Assembly (NCBI RefSeq): GCF_902141845.1
Contig: NZ_CABFPH010000005.1
Coordinates: 59,080-123,079 of the forward strand
Length of the DNA: 64,000 nt
Direction of reading: 5' to 3'
Source of the DNA: Methylobacterium symbioticum
GTDB lineage: Bacteria; Pseudomonadota; Alphaproteobacteria; Rhizobiales; Beijerinckiaceae
The notes under the pieces: generated by a model
Databases searched by the model: none
Told to the model about the DNA's origin: nothing
What the model saw: the letters and a program-made list of their open reading frames with translations, nothing else
In this document: in pieces, positions 25,819-35,543 of the stretch
How positions within the stretch are numbered: the stretch's first letter is position 1
How the letters are laid out: each line of letters opens with the position of its first letter
Position numbers and translations under genes: made by a program

Positions 25819-25973
25819 CGATCCGGCCTCCTGTCCCGATGCGGCCTGGCGCATCACAGAGCGATGATCGATGAATATGGATAGTAAAGTCAACTGCTAT
25901 CAGTAATATTGCCTCGGTTTTTTGTCTTTTGTCGCAGCTTATTCGACCGTGCTGTTGTATCCGGAGTTGCGGA

Positions 25974-27056
25974 ATGAACGACAATTTGCGTCCGATGCAG
26001 TCTCCGACGGCGCGTGACTCCATGGCACGGGACATCGTCCTCGGCGCGCTCGGCGCGGCCGCGGGCCGGGCCTGGATCTACGGCCTGATCGGTGGGGCAC
26101 AGGTGGCCGCCTGGGTCGACGGGCTCATCCCCCGGCCTGCGGATTCGGAGCCGTCCGAGGCCGTGGCGACCGGGTCCGGCCGGCTCCGCATGGCCATCGG
26201 GCTCGCCACGGCCGGGCGCCCTGCGGTGATGGGCGAAACCCTCGCCCGCATCGCCCGGCAGAGCCGTCCGCCCGACGCGATCATCGTCTGCGCCCCCTCG
26301 GAAGACGACGTCGCTCCGGACGCCGCCCGCCTCGGCGCCGAGATCGTGACGGGCCCGCGCGGTCTGACGCGGCAGCGCAACGCGATCCTCGACCGCCTGG
26401 CCAACTTCGATATCGTCTGCTTCCTGGACGACGATTTCGTGATGGAGGCGGACTATCTCGCCGCGCTGGAGCAGGCGTTCCTGACGGATCCCGGGCTCGT
26501 CGGCGCCACCGGCGTCGTGATCGCGGACGGGATCACCGGACCGGGCATCGGTTTCGCCGAGGCCGATCTGCGCCTCGCCGCCCTCGGGCCGGCCCAGACC
26601 GGTAGCGCCGTCAGGTCCGTCTACAATGCCTATGGCTGCAACATGGCCTTCCGCCTCGCGGCGGTCCGCGCGGGAACTCTGCGCTTCGACGAGAGCCTGC
26701 CGCGCTACGGCTGGCTGGAGGATGTCGATTTCAGCCGCCAGGCGGCCGCGTTCGGCCGTCTCGCCCGGATCGAGGGCGCCCGTGGCGTCCATCTCGGCGT
26801 GAAGGGCGGACGCCAGTCCGGCCTCTGCTTCGGTTACTCGCAGATCGCCAATCCCGTTCATCTCGTGCGCAAGGGCAGCTTCGCGGCGCGGCGGGCAGCC
26901 TGGCTGATGGGACGCAACGTCGCGATGAACCTGCTGAAGCTGGGCCGGCCCGAGCCGCATGTCGACCGGCGCGGGCGCGTCGCCGGCAATCTCGCCGCCC
27001 TCGGCGACCTGCTGCGCGGGCGGCTCCGCCCCGAGCGTATCGAGAGCCTGACCTGA
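25974..27056 (+). CDS. family 2 glycosyltransferase
   Basis: A 360-residue GT-A enzyme. After an N-terminal extension of about 70 residues it has the family-2 pattern: IGLATAGRPAVMGETLARIARQ, the DxD metal motif in CFLDDDF, and a C-terminal acceptor part (LPRYGWLEDVDFSRQAAAFG, an ED motif). No membrane segments are obvious, so it is likely a peripheral inner-membrane enzyme that adds a sugar to the lipid-linked repeat unit. GGAG stands before the ATG. It diverges from the export gene across a 155-base AT-rich gap that probably holds both promoters. Confidence 0.88.
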   Translation: MNDNLRPMQSPTARDSMARDIVLGALGAAAGRAWIYGLIGGAQVAAWVDGLIPRPADSEPSEAVATGSGRLRMAIGLATAGRPAVMGETLARIARQSRPPDAIIVCAPSEDDVAPDAARLGAEIVTGPRGLTRQRNAILDRLANFDIVCFLDDDFVMEADYLAALEQAFLTDPGLVGATGVVIADGITGPGIGFAEADLRLAALGPAQTGSAVRSVYNAYGCNMAFRLAAVRAGTLRFDESLPRYGWLEDVDFSRQAAAFGRLARIEGARGVHLGVKGGRQSGLCFGYSQIANPVHLVRKGSFAARRAAWLMGRNVAMNLLKLGRPEPHVDRRGRVAGNLAALGDLLRGRLRPERIESLT

Positions 27057-27093
27057 CGCGCGTCGTCGCGAAACGCCAGCCGAGGAGCCGGAG

Positions 27094-28383
27094 ATGATCG
27101 AGCGCGTGGTGGTGATCAGCGACGACGCCGTGGAGAGCGGCGGGGCGGCGGGCATCGCGCTGCGTTCGGGGCGCATGCTCAGCGCGCGGGGCGTGCCGGT
27201 GACGCTGCTCAACGGGAGCACCGACCCCGGGCTCGATCTGCCCGGTCTGGACCTGCATTCCCTGGGCGGACGTGCGCTTCTCGAGGGTGGCCGGGGCGCG
27301 GCGGCTCTGCGCGGCCTCTACAGCCGCTCCGCCCGTCACTTCATCGAGGCGTGGATCGCCCGGCACGACACGCCCGGCACGGTCTACCACCTGCACAACT
27401 GGCACAAGGTGCTCTCGCCCGCCGCCTTCACGGCGCTCGGCCGCGTGGCCGAAAGGCTGGTGATGACGGCGCACGACTACTTTCTGGTCTGCCCGAACGG
27501 CGGCCAGTTCGATTTCCGCAACGGCAGCGTCTGCGAGCGGGTGCCGCTCTCGCTGGGCTGCGTCGCGACAAACTGCGACAGGCGCCATTACGCGCACAAG
27601 CTCTGGCGGGTCGGGCGCCAGGCCATCCGCAGCGCATCGATCGATCTGGCGCGCGGTCCCGCCACCGTCGTGGCTGTCCACGAGGGCATGCGACCCTATC
27701 TCGCCCGCGGCGGGATCGGTCCCGACCGGGTCACCGTCCTGCGCAATCCCGTCGTGCCCTGGCGCAGCGAGCGGGTCCGGGCCGAGGGCAACCGGGAGAT
27801 CCTCTTCGTCGGCCGGCTCGAGCGCGACAAGGGCGTCGATGTGGTCGCGGCTGCCGCCCGAGAGGCGGGGCTGCCTCTCCGCATCGTGGGAGACGGGCCG
27901 CTGCGGGCCGAACTCGCCCGGGACTACCCGGAGGCCCGTCTGATGGGGTGGCGCAGCCCGGCGGAGATCGCGGTCCTGGCGGAGGAGGCCCGCCTCCTCG
28001 TGGTGCCGACGCGCTGGCGCGAGACCTTCGGCCTCGTCACGCTCGAGGCGGTCATGAGTGGATTGCCCGTCCTGGTCTCGCGCCACGCCCTGATCGCGCA
28101 GGAGGTGGTCGATCTCGGTTGCGGCGAAGCCTGCGACCCGGACGATCGCGCGGGCCTCGCGGCCCAGATGCAGCGCCTCGCAGGGGACGACCTGCAGGTG
28201 CGCTGGATGAGCGAGTCCGGCTTCCACCGCGCTCGCGACCTCGCGCCGATGCCCGAGACGTGGTGCGATCATCTGCTCGCCCTCTATCGAGCCAAACTCG
28301 CCGCCGCGCGTACCCATGCATCGCCGGTCACGCCGGGAAGCCGCGCGAAAGCGCTTGCGGCTGCGGTGCCAGGAAAATCCTGA
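27094..28383 (+). CDS. family 4 glycosyltransferase
   Basis: A 429-residue GT-B enzyme. The C-terminal nucleotide-sugar domain shows ILFVGRLERDKGVDVV and the E-x7-E motif in ETFGLVTLEAVMSG. The N-terminal half has an unusual Cys-bearing stretch (FLVCPNGGQFDFRNGSVCERVPLSLGCVATNCDRRHY, given here in part: four Cys within about 40 residues) found in a subset of family 4 enzymes. GAGGAG precedes the ATG; it follows the family 2 gene by 37 bases and is likely in the same operon. Confidence 0.88.
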   Translation: MIERVVVISDDAVESGGAAGIALRSGRMLSARGVPVTLLNGSTDPGLDLPGLDLHSLGGRALLEGGRGAAALRGLYSRSARHFIEAWIARHDTPGTVYHLHNWHKVLSPAAFTALGRVAERLVMTAHDYFLVCPNGGQFDFRNGSVCERVPLSLGCVATNCDRRHYAHKLWRVGRQAIRSASIDLARGPATVVAVHEGMRPYLARGGIGPDRVTVLRNPVVPWRSERVRAEGNREILFVGRLERDKGVDVVAAAAREAGLPLRIVGDGPLRAELARDYPEARLMGWRSPAEIAVLAEEARLLVVPTRWRETFGLVTLEAVMSGLPVLVSRHALIAQEVVDLGCGEACDPDDRAGLAAQMQRLAGDDLQVRWMSESGFHRARDLAPMPETWCDHLLALYRAKLAAARTHASPVTPGSRAKALAAAVPGKS

Positions 28384-28571
28384 CACCGTCAGGTCGATGC
28401 CGGACGCCTCAGGCTTGGCAAAGATCGCGATAATAAATCCTTAACTATTGCCTCCTCCTGTTCTCGGTATGTCACGGCTCCGTTCGGGCGGATGCATGCG
28501 GTCGGCATGCGATCCGTTGCCCGGAGAGGCCGGAATCTTGCCGCGATGCGGCCGTTGCTGGGGGATTGCCG

Positions 28572-30785
28572 ATGGTCGATCTGACGGGCTACCGCCTGAC
28601 CTTCGACGACGAGTTCAACCAACTCAGCGTGTCCGCCACCGGCAGCGGCACTGTCTGGGCCAGCACGCGTCCCGGCTCGATCCTGCGGCCGGGCGTCGAT
28701 ATCGGTTTCGGTCAATCGGCCTTTGTCGATCCATCGACCGGCGTGCAGCCTTTCCAGATCGTCAACGGGGCGCTCCAGATCCAGGCCGCGCCCGCCACCG
28801 GGGCGGTGGCCGACCTCGTCTATCCGGGTCTGTGGACGTCCGGGCTGCTCCAGGCCTCGAACAGCTTCTCGCAGACCTACGGCTACTTCGAGATGCGGGC
28901 CGAGCTTCCGGCCGAGACCGGAGCGTGGCCGGGATTCTGGCTTCTCAACGCGGACGGGGTCTGGCCGCCGGAAATCGACATCGTCGAGGCCTATGGGGCC
29001 GATCCGACCGCCCTGACGAACACGATCCATACCGGTGAGACGGGCCAGCCGACACACCAGACGATCTGGTCGAACCAGCCCACCCTGTCGGCCGGCTATC
29101 ACACCTTCGGCGCCCTCTGGACGGCGAGCACGATCACCTTCTTCTACGACGGCAACCCGGTCGGGCAGGTCGCGACCCCGTCCGACATGCACGGGCCGAT
29201 GTATCCGCTGGTCAACCTCGCGATCACGCGTGGCATCGAGGGCATCACCGACAGCGTGAAGACGATGTCGGTGGACTACATCCGCGTCTATTCTGCCGAT
29301 CCATCCGCGACGGCGGTCGCACTCCAGACCGTGTCCTCCCCCGACGGGGCCGATACGGGCGGCCTGTACGGGGCGTCCGCATCGAACGTCACCCCACCCC
29401 CGCCCACTGCCAAGCCCGACACCCTGACGATCCGCGTCTCGGGCGACAGCTGGAACGGCGCGCCGAAATTCGTGGTGAGCGTCGACGGCACGCCGCTGGG
29501 CCAGGTCTTCAGCGTCGATGCCGACCACGCCGCCGGCCAGTGGCAGGACGTCACCGTTCAGGGCAATTTCGGCGCCGGCCCGCATCAGGTGGCGGTCACC
29601 TACATCAACGACGGCAACGAGAACCCTTACTACGACGCAGCCGCCAACAAGGTCTTCAACGATCGCAACCTCTTCGTCACCGGGATCGCGCTGAACGGCA
29701 CGTCCTATGGGCTGGGATCGGTCGTCTCGAACTCGGCCTCCGTGGGGTGGGACCTCCTCGACCCCAACGCGGCCGTGATGGCCGCCAACGGGACGCTGAT
29801 CTTCGGGACGGCGGGCGGCACCGTGACGCCGATCGATCCGCCCACGACGCCGGCCCTGCCCACGACACCCGCCACCCCCACTACGCCGACGGCACCGGCC
29901 GCGGGACAAGACACGCTGACGATCCGGATCTCGGGCGACAGCTGGAACGGCGCGCCGCAATTCGTGGTGAGCGTCGACGGCACCCAGGTCGCTGGCCCCT
30001 TCGACGTGACCGCCGATCATGCCGCCGGCCAGTGGCAGGACGTGAGCGTCCAGGGCGATTTCGGCGCCGGTCCGCATCAGGTGACGATCACCTATCTGAA
30101 CGACGGCAACGAGAACCCGTACTACGACGCGGTCGCCAACAAGGTCTTCAACGACCGCAACCTCTTCGTCACCGGGATCGCGCTGAACGGCACGGCCTAC
30201 GGCCTCGACGCGGTGGTCTCGAATGCGGCCGCGGCGGGCTGGGACCGCCTCGATCCGAACGCCGCCGTGATGGCGGCGAGCGGCACCCTGGTCTTCGGCA
30301 CCGGCGCTGCGACGCCCGGCACCTCGTCGCCCACGACGCCCCTGCCAACGACGCCTACGGCACCGGTCACCGCGCCCGGTCAGGACACGCTCACCATCCA
30401 CATCTCGGGGGACAGTTGGAACGGGGCGCCGCAATTCGTGGTGAGCGTCGACGGCACGTCGGTCGGCGGGCCCTTCGACGTGACCGCCGACCATGCCGCC
30501 GGCCAGTGGCAGGACGTGAGCGTCCAGGGCGATTTCGGCGCCGGTCCGCATCAGGTGACGATCACCTATCTGAACGACGGCAACGAGAACCCCTACTACG
30601 ACGCGGTCGCCAACAAGGTTTTCAATGACCGCAACCTCTTCGTCACCGGGATCGACCTCAACGGCACGGCCTACGGGCTCGACGCGGTGGTCTCGAACAT
30701 GGCTGCGGCGGGCTGGGACCGTCTCGATCCGAATGCCGCCGTGATGGCCGCGAGCGGCACCCTGGTCTTCGGCACCGGCGCCTGA
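28572..30785 (+). CDS. GH16 glycanase with three tandem C-terminal domains
   Basis: A 737-residue protein. Residues about 1-245 are a family 16 glycoside hydrolase with the catalytic E-x-D-x-x-E (Glu134, Asp136, Glu139 in PEIDIVEAYG). After a Pro/Thr linker come three repeats of about 133 residues (DTLTI-SGDSWNGAP-F-VSVDGT ... LNGTAYGLDAVVSN ... GTLVFGT) joined by Pro/Thr linkers; they resemble the calcium-dependent carbohydrate-binding domains (CBM60-like) of rhizobial secreted enzymes. There is no Sec signal: the protein starts right at the catalytic domain, so type I secretion, as for ExsH-like glycanases, is likely. It probably trims the polymer of this locus outside the cell. ATG 28572 is preferred over TTG 28566. 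Confidence 0.9.
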   Translation: MVDLTGYRLTFDDEFNQLSVSATGSGTVWASTRPGSILRPGVDIGFGQSAFVDPSTGVQPFQIVNGALQIQAAPATGAVADLVYPGLWTSGLLQASNSFSQTYGYFEMRAELPAETGAWPGFWLLNADGVWPPEIDIVEAYGADPTALTNTIHTGETGQPTHQTIWSNQPTLSAGYHTFGALWTASTITFFYDGNPVGQVATPSDMHGPMYPLVNLAITRGIEGITDSVKTMSVDYIRVYSADPSATAVALQTVSSPDGADTGGLYGASASNVTPPPPTAKPDTLTIRVSGDSWNGAPKFVVSVDGTPLGQVFSVDADHAAGQWQDVTVQGNFGAGPHQVAVTYINDGNENPYYDAAANKVFNDRNLFVTGIALNGTSYGLGSVVSNSASVGWDLLDPNAAVMAANGTLIFGTAGGTVTPIDPPTTPALPTTPATPTTPTAPAAGQDTLTIRISGDSWNGAPQFVVSVDGTQVAGPFDVTADHAAGQWQDVSVQGDFGAGPHQVTITYLNDGNENPYYDAVANKVFNDRNLFVTGIALNGTAYGLDAVVSNAAAAGWDRLDPNAAVMAASGTLVFGTGAATPGTSSPTTPLPTTPTAPVTAPGQDTLTIHISGDSWNGAPQFVVSVDGTSVGGPFDVTADHAAGQWQDVSVQGDFGAGPHQVTITYLNDGNENPYYDAVANKVFNDRNLFVTGIDLNGTAYGLDAVVSNMAAAGWDRLDPNAAVMAASGTLVFGTGA
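29418..30782 (+). repeat. three in-frame tandem repeats in the GH16 gene
   Basis: Units of about 395 bases at 29418-29811, 29910-30306 and 30384-30782, each encoding one C-terminal domain, separated by Pro/Thr linker DNA of about 80-100 bases. Units 2 and 3 are nearly identical over long runs (for example across 30020-30130 and 30490-30600), while unit 1 has diverged more. Recent duplication or gene conversion between units 2 and 3 is the simplest reading. Confidence 0.9.
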
Positions 30786-30813
30786 TCGGTCCGGTGGCGG
30801 CGGGCGCGGTGGT

Positions 30814-31605
30814 TCAGGCTTTCCTGTACCACGCGTCCCACTGAGAATATTCGGGGAAGCGGCGAACATAGCCCTGCGCCTGCATCAGCGCGTCGAGGCG
30901 GGCCTCGTTGGCGGTGTTGTTGTGCTCGATCGAGAGCAGGCGCACGTCGTAGCGGCCGAAATCGAAGGCGGTCATGATCTCGAGCTCGCTGCCCTCGGTG
31001 TCGACCGACATGTAATCGATCCGGTGCGGCGCCCCGTGCTGCGCCAGAAGGTCGTTCAGCGAGAGGGTATTGACCTTGATCCGCGGCGCCGTGCTGCGCA
31101 CCGCGGCGAAGTGATCGTTGGCGGCGCAGGTGGCGAGCGCGCTCAGTTCCGGGTCGTCGGTGGCCAGGAACTCCACTGTCTCCCCGCTGCGGGCCGCGAT
31201 GCAGCGGTGCTCGATGACGCAGTTGCGGTTACGGGCGAGGTCGGCGTGCCAGACGGGGTTGGGCTCGGCCAGGATTCCGCGCCACCCGTAGCCGTCCTCG
31301 AGAAGGAAGGTGTTGCTGTTCGTGCGCCCGTTCGTGGCGCCGAACTCGACGAAGTAGCCGTCGCGCTGGCCTCCCGTCTCGAAGGTCACCCAGAGATCCT
31401 GCAGAATCTGGGCGTTGGCCCGAGGCAGATTGAGGAAGACGTGGCCGAGGAAGCGGACCTCCTCGATCTCCTGCAGCCGCGCGATGTCATCGGTGCGCTT
31501 GGCCATCGCATTGAACAGGATCTGGCGCACGTAGCTCTTCTGCGCCGCGCTGTGCGAGATCCCGCCGAGCACCTGTTTCACGTGGGGCTTCATCACCTGG
31601 AGCAT
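30814..31605 (-). CDS. FkbM family methyltransferase
   Basis: A 263-residue SAM-dependent methyltransferase. The nucleotide-binding motif I reads DGYFVEFGATNGRTNSNT, followed by the acidic motif at GILAEPNPVWH and the IDYMSVDTEGSE block that marks the FkbM family. In polysaccharide loci these enzymes O-methylate sugars. It opens a minus-strand run with the flippase, a glycosyltransferase and the HAD pair. ATG 31605 has no strong ribosome site; ATG 31593 is an alternative. Confidence 0.88.
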   Translation of the reverse strand: MLQVMKPHVKQVLGGISHSAAQKSYVRQILFNAMAKRTDDIARLQEIEEVRFLGHVFLNLPRANAQILQDLWVTFETGGQRDGYFVEFGATNGRTNSNTFLLEDGYGWRGILAEPNPVWHADLARNRNCVIEHRCIAARSGETVEFLATDDPELSALATCAANDHFAAVRSTAPRIKVNTLSLNDLLAQHGAPHRIDYMSVDTEGSELEIMTAFDFGRYDVRLLSIEHNNTANEARLDALMQAQGYVRRFPEYSQWDAWYRKA

Positions 31606-31654
31606 GCTGCAATCCCGTAACGAGAGGGGTGGATCCGGATTCGGGCTGCGACGG

Positions 31655-33163
31655 TCAGGCTCTGCGCGGCGCGAGCAGGGTCAGCAGGCCGGACATCGGC
31701 CCGCGCACGAGGACGGGGATGCGGCCGAGCAGCCTCCGGAGGCGCTCGATGTCGGATTGCGGCAGGGCGCCGAGGGCCCGCACCGCAGCGATGTAGACGA
31801 CGGCTCCGCTCGCCACCGCGAGAACGAGCGCGCTGCGCGGATCGCGCACGAGGTGGATGCAGAGCGAGGCCGCGCCCGCGCAGAGCAGGGCGGCGACGAG
31901 CAGCCGGCAGAGCTCGCGCATCGGCATCGGGTAACCGAAGCGCCGGGTGATGAACCAGGCGCCGAGGCCGAGCATCACCGCGTGGATCGCGGTCCGCGCG
32001 ACGGCCGCGCCCATCAGGCCGAATTGCGGGATCACCAGAAAGCCGGACAGGATGGTGAGCACGGCGCCGACGAGACCGCTCGCGAAGATGAAATCGCTCC
32101 GGTCGTGCGCGTAGATCATCTGGGATCCGACCGAGCCGGTGGCGCCGATCGCCGCCCCCGCCACCAGCACGCAGGCTGCCGGAACGGCCGGGGCATAGGC
32201 CTGTCCGTAGACGAGGGGCAGCAGGGCCGGGAGGATCGCCGCGAGGCCGAAGCAGGCCGGCAGCAGCAGGAAGGCCATCAGCCGCGTCGCCGTGGTGTAG
32301 GCGATGCCGATCCGGTCGGTGCGGCGCTGACCGAAATTCTCGGAGAAATAGGCGAGAAGCCCGCCCGTCAGCAGGAGCGGACCCTGCGAGGCGAGATTGG
32401 AGAAGGTGAAGCCGATCGTATACAGCGCAACCGCCTCCGCGCCGAACGATCGCTGTAGGAAGAAGACTTCCAGCCGCGACCAGACGAAGGCGACCGTGAG
32501 CGCGCCCGCCCAGGAGAAGAGGGCGAAGCGCAGCACGCGGCGGCGCAGCCCCGGATCGACCGCGTGGCGCCGCGGCAGCGCCGCCACGATCGCCCCGATC
32601 GGCAGGAGGCTGCCCGCGCAATAGCCGAGCAGCGCGCCCTCGACCCCGTCGGCGAGGGCGCCGGCCGCGACCGCGACGAGCTGCAGCAGGAAGGACAGCA
32701 CGGTGAGCTTGGCGGCCGTGTCGAAGCGCTGCAGCCCGCGGAGCAGGCCGAGGCCGAAGCTCGCCACGAATTGCAGCGTGAACAGGAGCCCGATCAGCCA
32801 CCAGATGTGGGTGGGGCTGTCCGGCGTCGGGCCCGCCGCGCCGGTGCCGAGCCACCCGAACAGGACCGCGCCGAGGATGGCCAGGGCGAGGCAGGGCCGC
32901 AGCAGCGCGGCGGCGAGGTCCCGGGCCGTCCGGTCGTCGCCCTCCGCGGTCAGTTCGGGCAGGTAGCGCGTCAGGGTCTGGACGATGCCGAAATCCGCGA
33001 TGGTCACCGCCAGGGTGGCGAGCCAGAGCGCGTAGGCGATCGTGCCCGTGCCAGAGGGGCCGAGCAGGCGCGCCACGATGACCATGCTGAGAAAGCTGCC
33101 GAGCGCGGTGGCGAGGCCGCCGAGCGTGCTGAACAGCGAGTTCCGGGCGAAGCGTGACGACAT
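31655..33163 (-). CDS. polysaccharide flippase (Wzx/MATE-like)
   Basis: A 502-residue integral membrane protein with about 14 hydrophobic segments. The start FARNSLFSTLGGLATALGSFLSMVIVARLLGPSGTG is the standard N-terminus of oligosaccharide flippases (polysaccharide_synt). It moves undecaprenyl-linked repeat units across the inner membrane for the Wzy polymerase encoded at 37672. The ATG at 33163 is six bases from the stop of the preceding glycosyltransferase gene, so the two are co-translated. Confidence 0.92.
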   Translation of the reverse strand: MSSRFARNSLFSTLGGLATALGSFLSMVIVARLLGPSGTGTIAYALWLATLAVTIADFGIVQTLTRYLPELTAEGDDRTARDLAAALLRPCLALAILGAVLFGWLGTGAAGPTPDSPTHIWWLIGLLFTLQFVASFGLGLLRGLQRFDTAAKLTVLSFLLQLVAVAAGALADGVEGALLGYCAGSLLPIGAIVAALPRRHAVDPGLRRRVLRFALFSWAGALTVAFVWSRLEVFFLQRSFGAEAVALYTIGFTFSNLASQGPLLLTGGLLAYFSENFGQRRTDRIGIAYTTATRLMAFLLLPACFGLAAILPALLPLVYGQAYAPAVPAACVLVAGAAIGATGSVGSQMIYAHDRSDFIFASGLVGAVLTILSGFLVIPQFGLMGAAVARTAIHAVMLGLGAWFITRRFGYPMPMRELCRLLVAALLCAGAASLCIHLVRDPRSALVLAVASGAVVYIAAVRALGALPQSDIERLRRLLGRIPVLVRGPMSGLLTLLAPRRA

Positions 33164-33168
33164 CGGCA

Positions 33169-34287
33169 CTAACCCCGGCTTCCGCTGGCGAGCGTGACCC
33201 CGGCGCTGCTGGCGCGACCGGGCAGGGCCGCGAGCGCCCGTCCGTAGACCTCCACGGTCTCGGCCGCCACACGCCGCGCATCGAGCCAGGCAAGGCCGGT
33301 CCGCGCCGCCGACCGCCACTGCGCGAGCCGGTCGGGATGGTCGAGGAGGTCACCAAGCGCCCGGGCCAGGGCCTTCGGATCGGCGGAGGGGACGAGCAGC
33401 CCGGCCCGGCCATCCTCCAGCACCTCCGGGATGCCGCCGACCGCGCTGCCGATCACGGCGCAGCCCGCCTCGCGCGCCTCGGCGATGACCAGGCCGAAGG
33501 GCTCGCTGTGCGAGGCCAGGACGAAGATATCGGCGCCGCGGTACCAGGGGCGCGGATCGCGTTGGAAGCCCGCGAAGCGGATGCGCTCGCCGGAGCGGCA
33601 GGCCCGGGCCAGCGCCTCGAAGCGAGCCCGGTCGGGCCCGTCGCCGATGATGTGGAGGGTCGCCGACGGGTGGCGCGCGGCGACGATGTCGAAGGCCGCG
33701 ATCAGGTCGGCGATGCCCTTCCGCTCGTAGAGCCCGGCGACCGTGAGGATCGCCGGCCGCCCGAGGTCGAGGACGGCCGCGTCGGGCAGGTCCGACCGGC
33801 GCGGCGAGTCGAGCGGACCGTTCCTGACCACATCGAGCTTGCGCGAGGGGATGCCGCGGGCCGCCATCCGCAGCGCCACTGCCTCGCTCACCGCGATCAC
33901 CCGGTCGCCCACGCCCATCGCGGTGGCGCTGCGCTGCCACTCGTTGTGGACGGTGGTGACGATCCGCCAGGGCGCGCGGCCGCGGATGAGGCGGGCGAGC
34001 ACCGCCCCCGTCATCATGTGGCCGTGGACGATGTCGGGGCCGACGGTGCGGACGATCCGGCGCAGGCCGATCGCGGTGCGGGGCAGGCTGAGCGGCGCAC
34101 GCCAGTTCTGCGGCAGGTGATGGTGTTCGACCCCGTGCCGCGCGAGCAGCTCCACATAGGAGCCCCCGCCGCTCGCGAAGGCCACGGCGTGCCCGGCCTC
34201 AGCCTGCCGGCAGGCGATGTCGACCGCGACATTCATGATGCCGTTGCCGATCTCATGACAGTGATTGGCGAGATGCAGGATCCGCAT
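33169..34287 (-). CDS. family 4 glycosyltransferase
   Basis: A 372-residue GT-B enzyme: N-terminal acceptor domain (ILHLANHCHEIGNGIMNVAVDIACRQAEAGH; DIVHGHMMTGAVLARL), C-terminal donor domain (ILTVAGLYERKGIADLI; E-x7-E in EPFGLVIAEAREAG). The start is ATG 34287, one base overlapping the upstream stop (TGATG); a GTG at 34290 is also possible. It lies between the flippase and the unknown partner of the HAD protein in one minus-strand operon. Confidence 0.9.
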   Translation of the reverse strand: MRILHLANHCHEIGNGIMNVAVDIACRQAEAGHAVAFASGGGSYVELLARHGVEHHHLPQNWRAPLSLPRTAIGLRRIVRTVGPDIVHGHMMTGAVLARLIRGRAPWRIVTTVHNEWQRSATAMGVGDRVIAVSEAVALRMAARGIPSRKLDVVRNGPLDSPRRSDLPDAAVLDLGRPAILTVAGLYERKGIADLIAAFDIVAARHPSATLHIIGDGPDRARFEALARACRSGERIRFAGFQRDPRPWYRGADIFVLASHSEPFGLVIAEAREAGCAVIGSAVGGIPEVLEDGRAGLLVPSADPKALARALGDLLDHPDRLAQWRSAARTGLAWLDARRVAAETVEVYGRALAALPGRASSAGVTLASGSRG

Positions 34288-35543
34288 CACGGCGCTCCCT
34301 GTCGGGCGGGACGCGCCGTGCGCCGCACGGCCGAGAGCTGCAGCCGTAGGGTGCGGGCGGCGTGCGCGATCTCGAGGAGGACGAGGCCGGCCCGGCCAGC
34401 GCGCGGGAAACAGCGCACCAGGGCACCTTCGCGCCAGAGGCTGTCACGGATTCGCGCGAGCGTGCCGCCGGGCTCGGAGAACTGCGCCACCGTGTCGAGC
34501 CGGCCGAAATCGCGGGACCGGTCCGCCAGTTCGAGGGCGGCGACCATGCGCGCATCCGGCCAGACCACGGCACGTTTGAAGGCGCGCCAGCCGCGCGCCG
34601 CCTCCGCCGGAATGCGAGGCAGGTCGTCGGGACGAAGCGTCTCGATATGGGCGAGGGCGCCCGCGAACAGGCCGGGACCCGCGGGCCCGATCCGCGCCTC
34701 CCAGCCCGCGACCTCCAGATTGGCCCGTGGTGGGGCATCGCCGACCGAGTCCGCGAAAACGCGCACGCTCGGCAGGTCAGGCTCCAGGGCCGCCTCGATC
34801 AGGTGCCAGAAGCGGAGGGCCGCGGTGGAGACCTCCCAGGGCCGGTAGCTGTCGCTCTCGACGCTGAGGCCGAGGGTGCGGGCGAAATGTGGGGTCGGAA
34901 GGCGCTTGTAGTTGCTGCGGGCGAACTGGAGGCCCGACCAGCCCATGGCCGGGATCCCGTCCTGCAGCAGGCGGACCGTGCTCCCGTAGAGCCCCGTATC
35001 GACGAGGAGCCCGTGCCGCCGGCCGCCGGTGCAGGCATCGAGGTGCCGGCGGAACCGCACATCCTGTTCCGCGACGGCCGCGCGCAGGGCCGCCGCCGCA
35101 GGCTCGTCGGCGGTGAGCAGGGCCGCGAAACGGTCGCCCGCGAACGGCGCATCCCAGGCGGCCGGCAGGTCCAGGTCCCCGCGCTGCGCGAGCGCGGCGG
35201 CGACCTCCGTCATCGGTCGCCCCGCGAATTCGCGGCCGAGTTCCGACAGGACGCCCTCGCTCGGCGGTTGCAGCGCGGCGCGGGCCGCGACCAGTCGCGA
35301 GACCATGAGCGCGGCGCGGGGGACGCGCCCGGGCAGACCGGTCCGGGCGAGGAATCGCTCGTAGAGGACCTTCAGCCTCAGGCCGCCGCGGGCGCAGAAC
35401 AGCAGGGTCGCGTCCTCGGCATCCGGCAGGAAGCGCTCGGTGAGCCAGAGCCTGAGGCAGAACTCGGCGAATACGGGCCCCAGCGCCTCGCGCCCGAACC
35501 TGTCCGCGTCGGCTAGGGCGGAATCTGGGTGAGCCGCCCTCAC
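34287..35543 (-). CDS. unknown protein coupled to a HAD phosphatase
   Basis: A 418-residue protein that I cannot assign to a named family. Recognisable blocks are HGLLVDTGLYGSTVRLLQDG, ARSNYKRLPTPHF, VESDSYRPWEVSTAALRFWHL and RAFKRAVVWPDARM. The VDTG-x-YGST block recalls the C-terminal half of long HAD proteins (COG5610 type) that stand in polysaccharide loci, so this may be the split-off second half of such a protein. It starts with GTG overlapping the stop of the HAD gene (GTGA at 35540-35543). No signal peptide or membrane helix is seen; a cytoplasmic role in polymer synthesis with the HAD protein is inferred only from coupling and context. Confidence 0.7.
   Translation of the reverse strand: MRAAHPDSALADADRFGREALGPVFAEFCLRLWLTERFLPDAEDATLLFCARGGLRLKVLYERFLARTGLPGRVPRAALMVSRLVAARAALQPPSEGVLSELGREFAGRPMTEVAAALAQRGDLDLPAAWDAPFAGDRFAALLTADEPAAAALRAAVAEQDVRFRRHLDACTGGRRHGLLVDTGLYGSTVRLLQDGIPAMGWSGLQFARSNYKRLPTPHFARTLGLSVESDSYRPWEVSTAALRFWHLIEAALEPDLPSVRVFADSVGDAPPRANLEVAGWEARIGPAGPGLFAGALAHIETLRPDDLPRIPAEAARGWRAFKRAVVWPDARMVAALELADRSRDFGRLDTVAQFSEPGGTLARIRDSLWREGALVRCFPRAGRAGLVLLEIAHAARTLRLQLSAVRRTARPARQGAP

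Noticed and set aside
22076..26035. A 1319-codon open frame on the minus strand across the exopolysaccharide genes
   Set aside because: It runs antisense to the co-polymerase and its neighbours, its composition is Arg/Ala/Gly/Asp-rich without domains, and it exists because third-position GC removes stop codons in this frame.
29418..30782. Tandem repeats as a possible CRISPR-like array
   Set aside because: Repeats are about 395 bases, in frame and encode folded domains with Pro/Thr linkers; no short repeat-spacer pattern.
28389..30869. An 826-codon minus-strand frame with apparent repeats
   Set aside because: It is the antisense image of the GH16 gene and repeats only because that gene has tandem domains.
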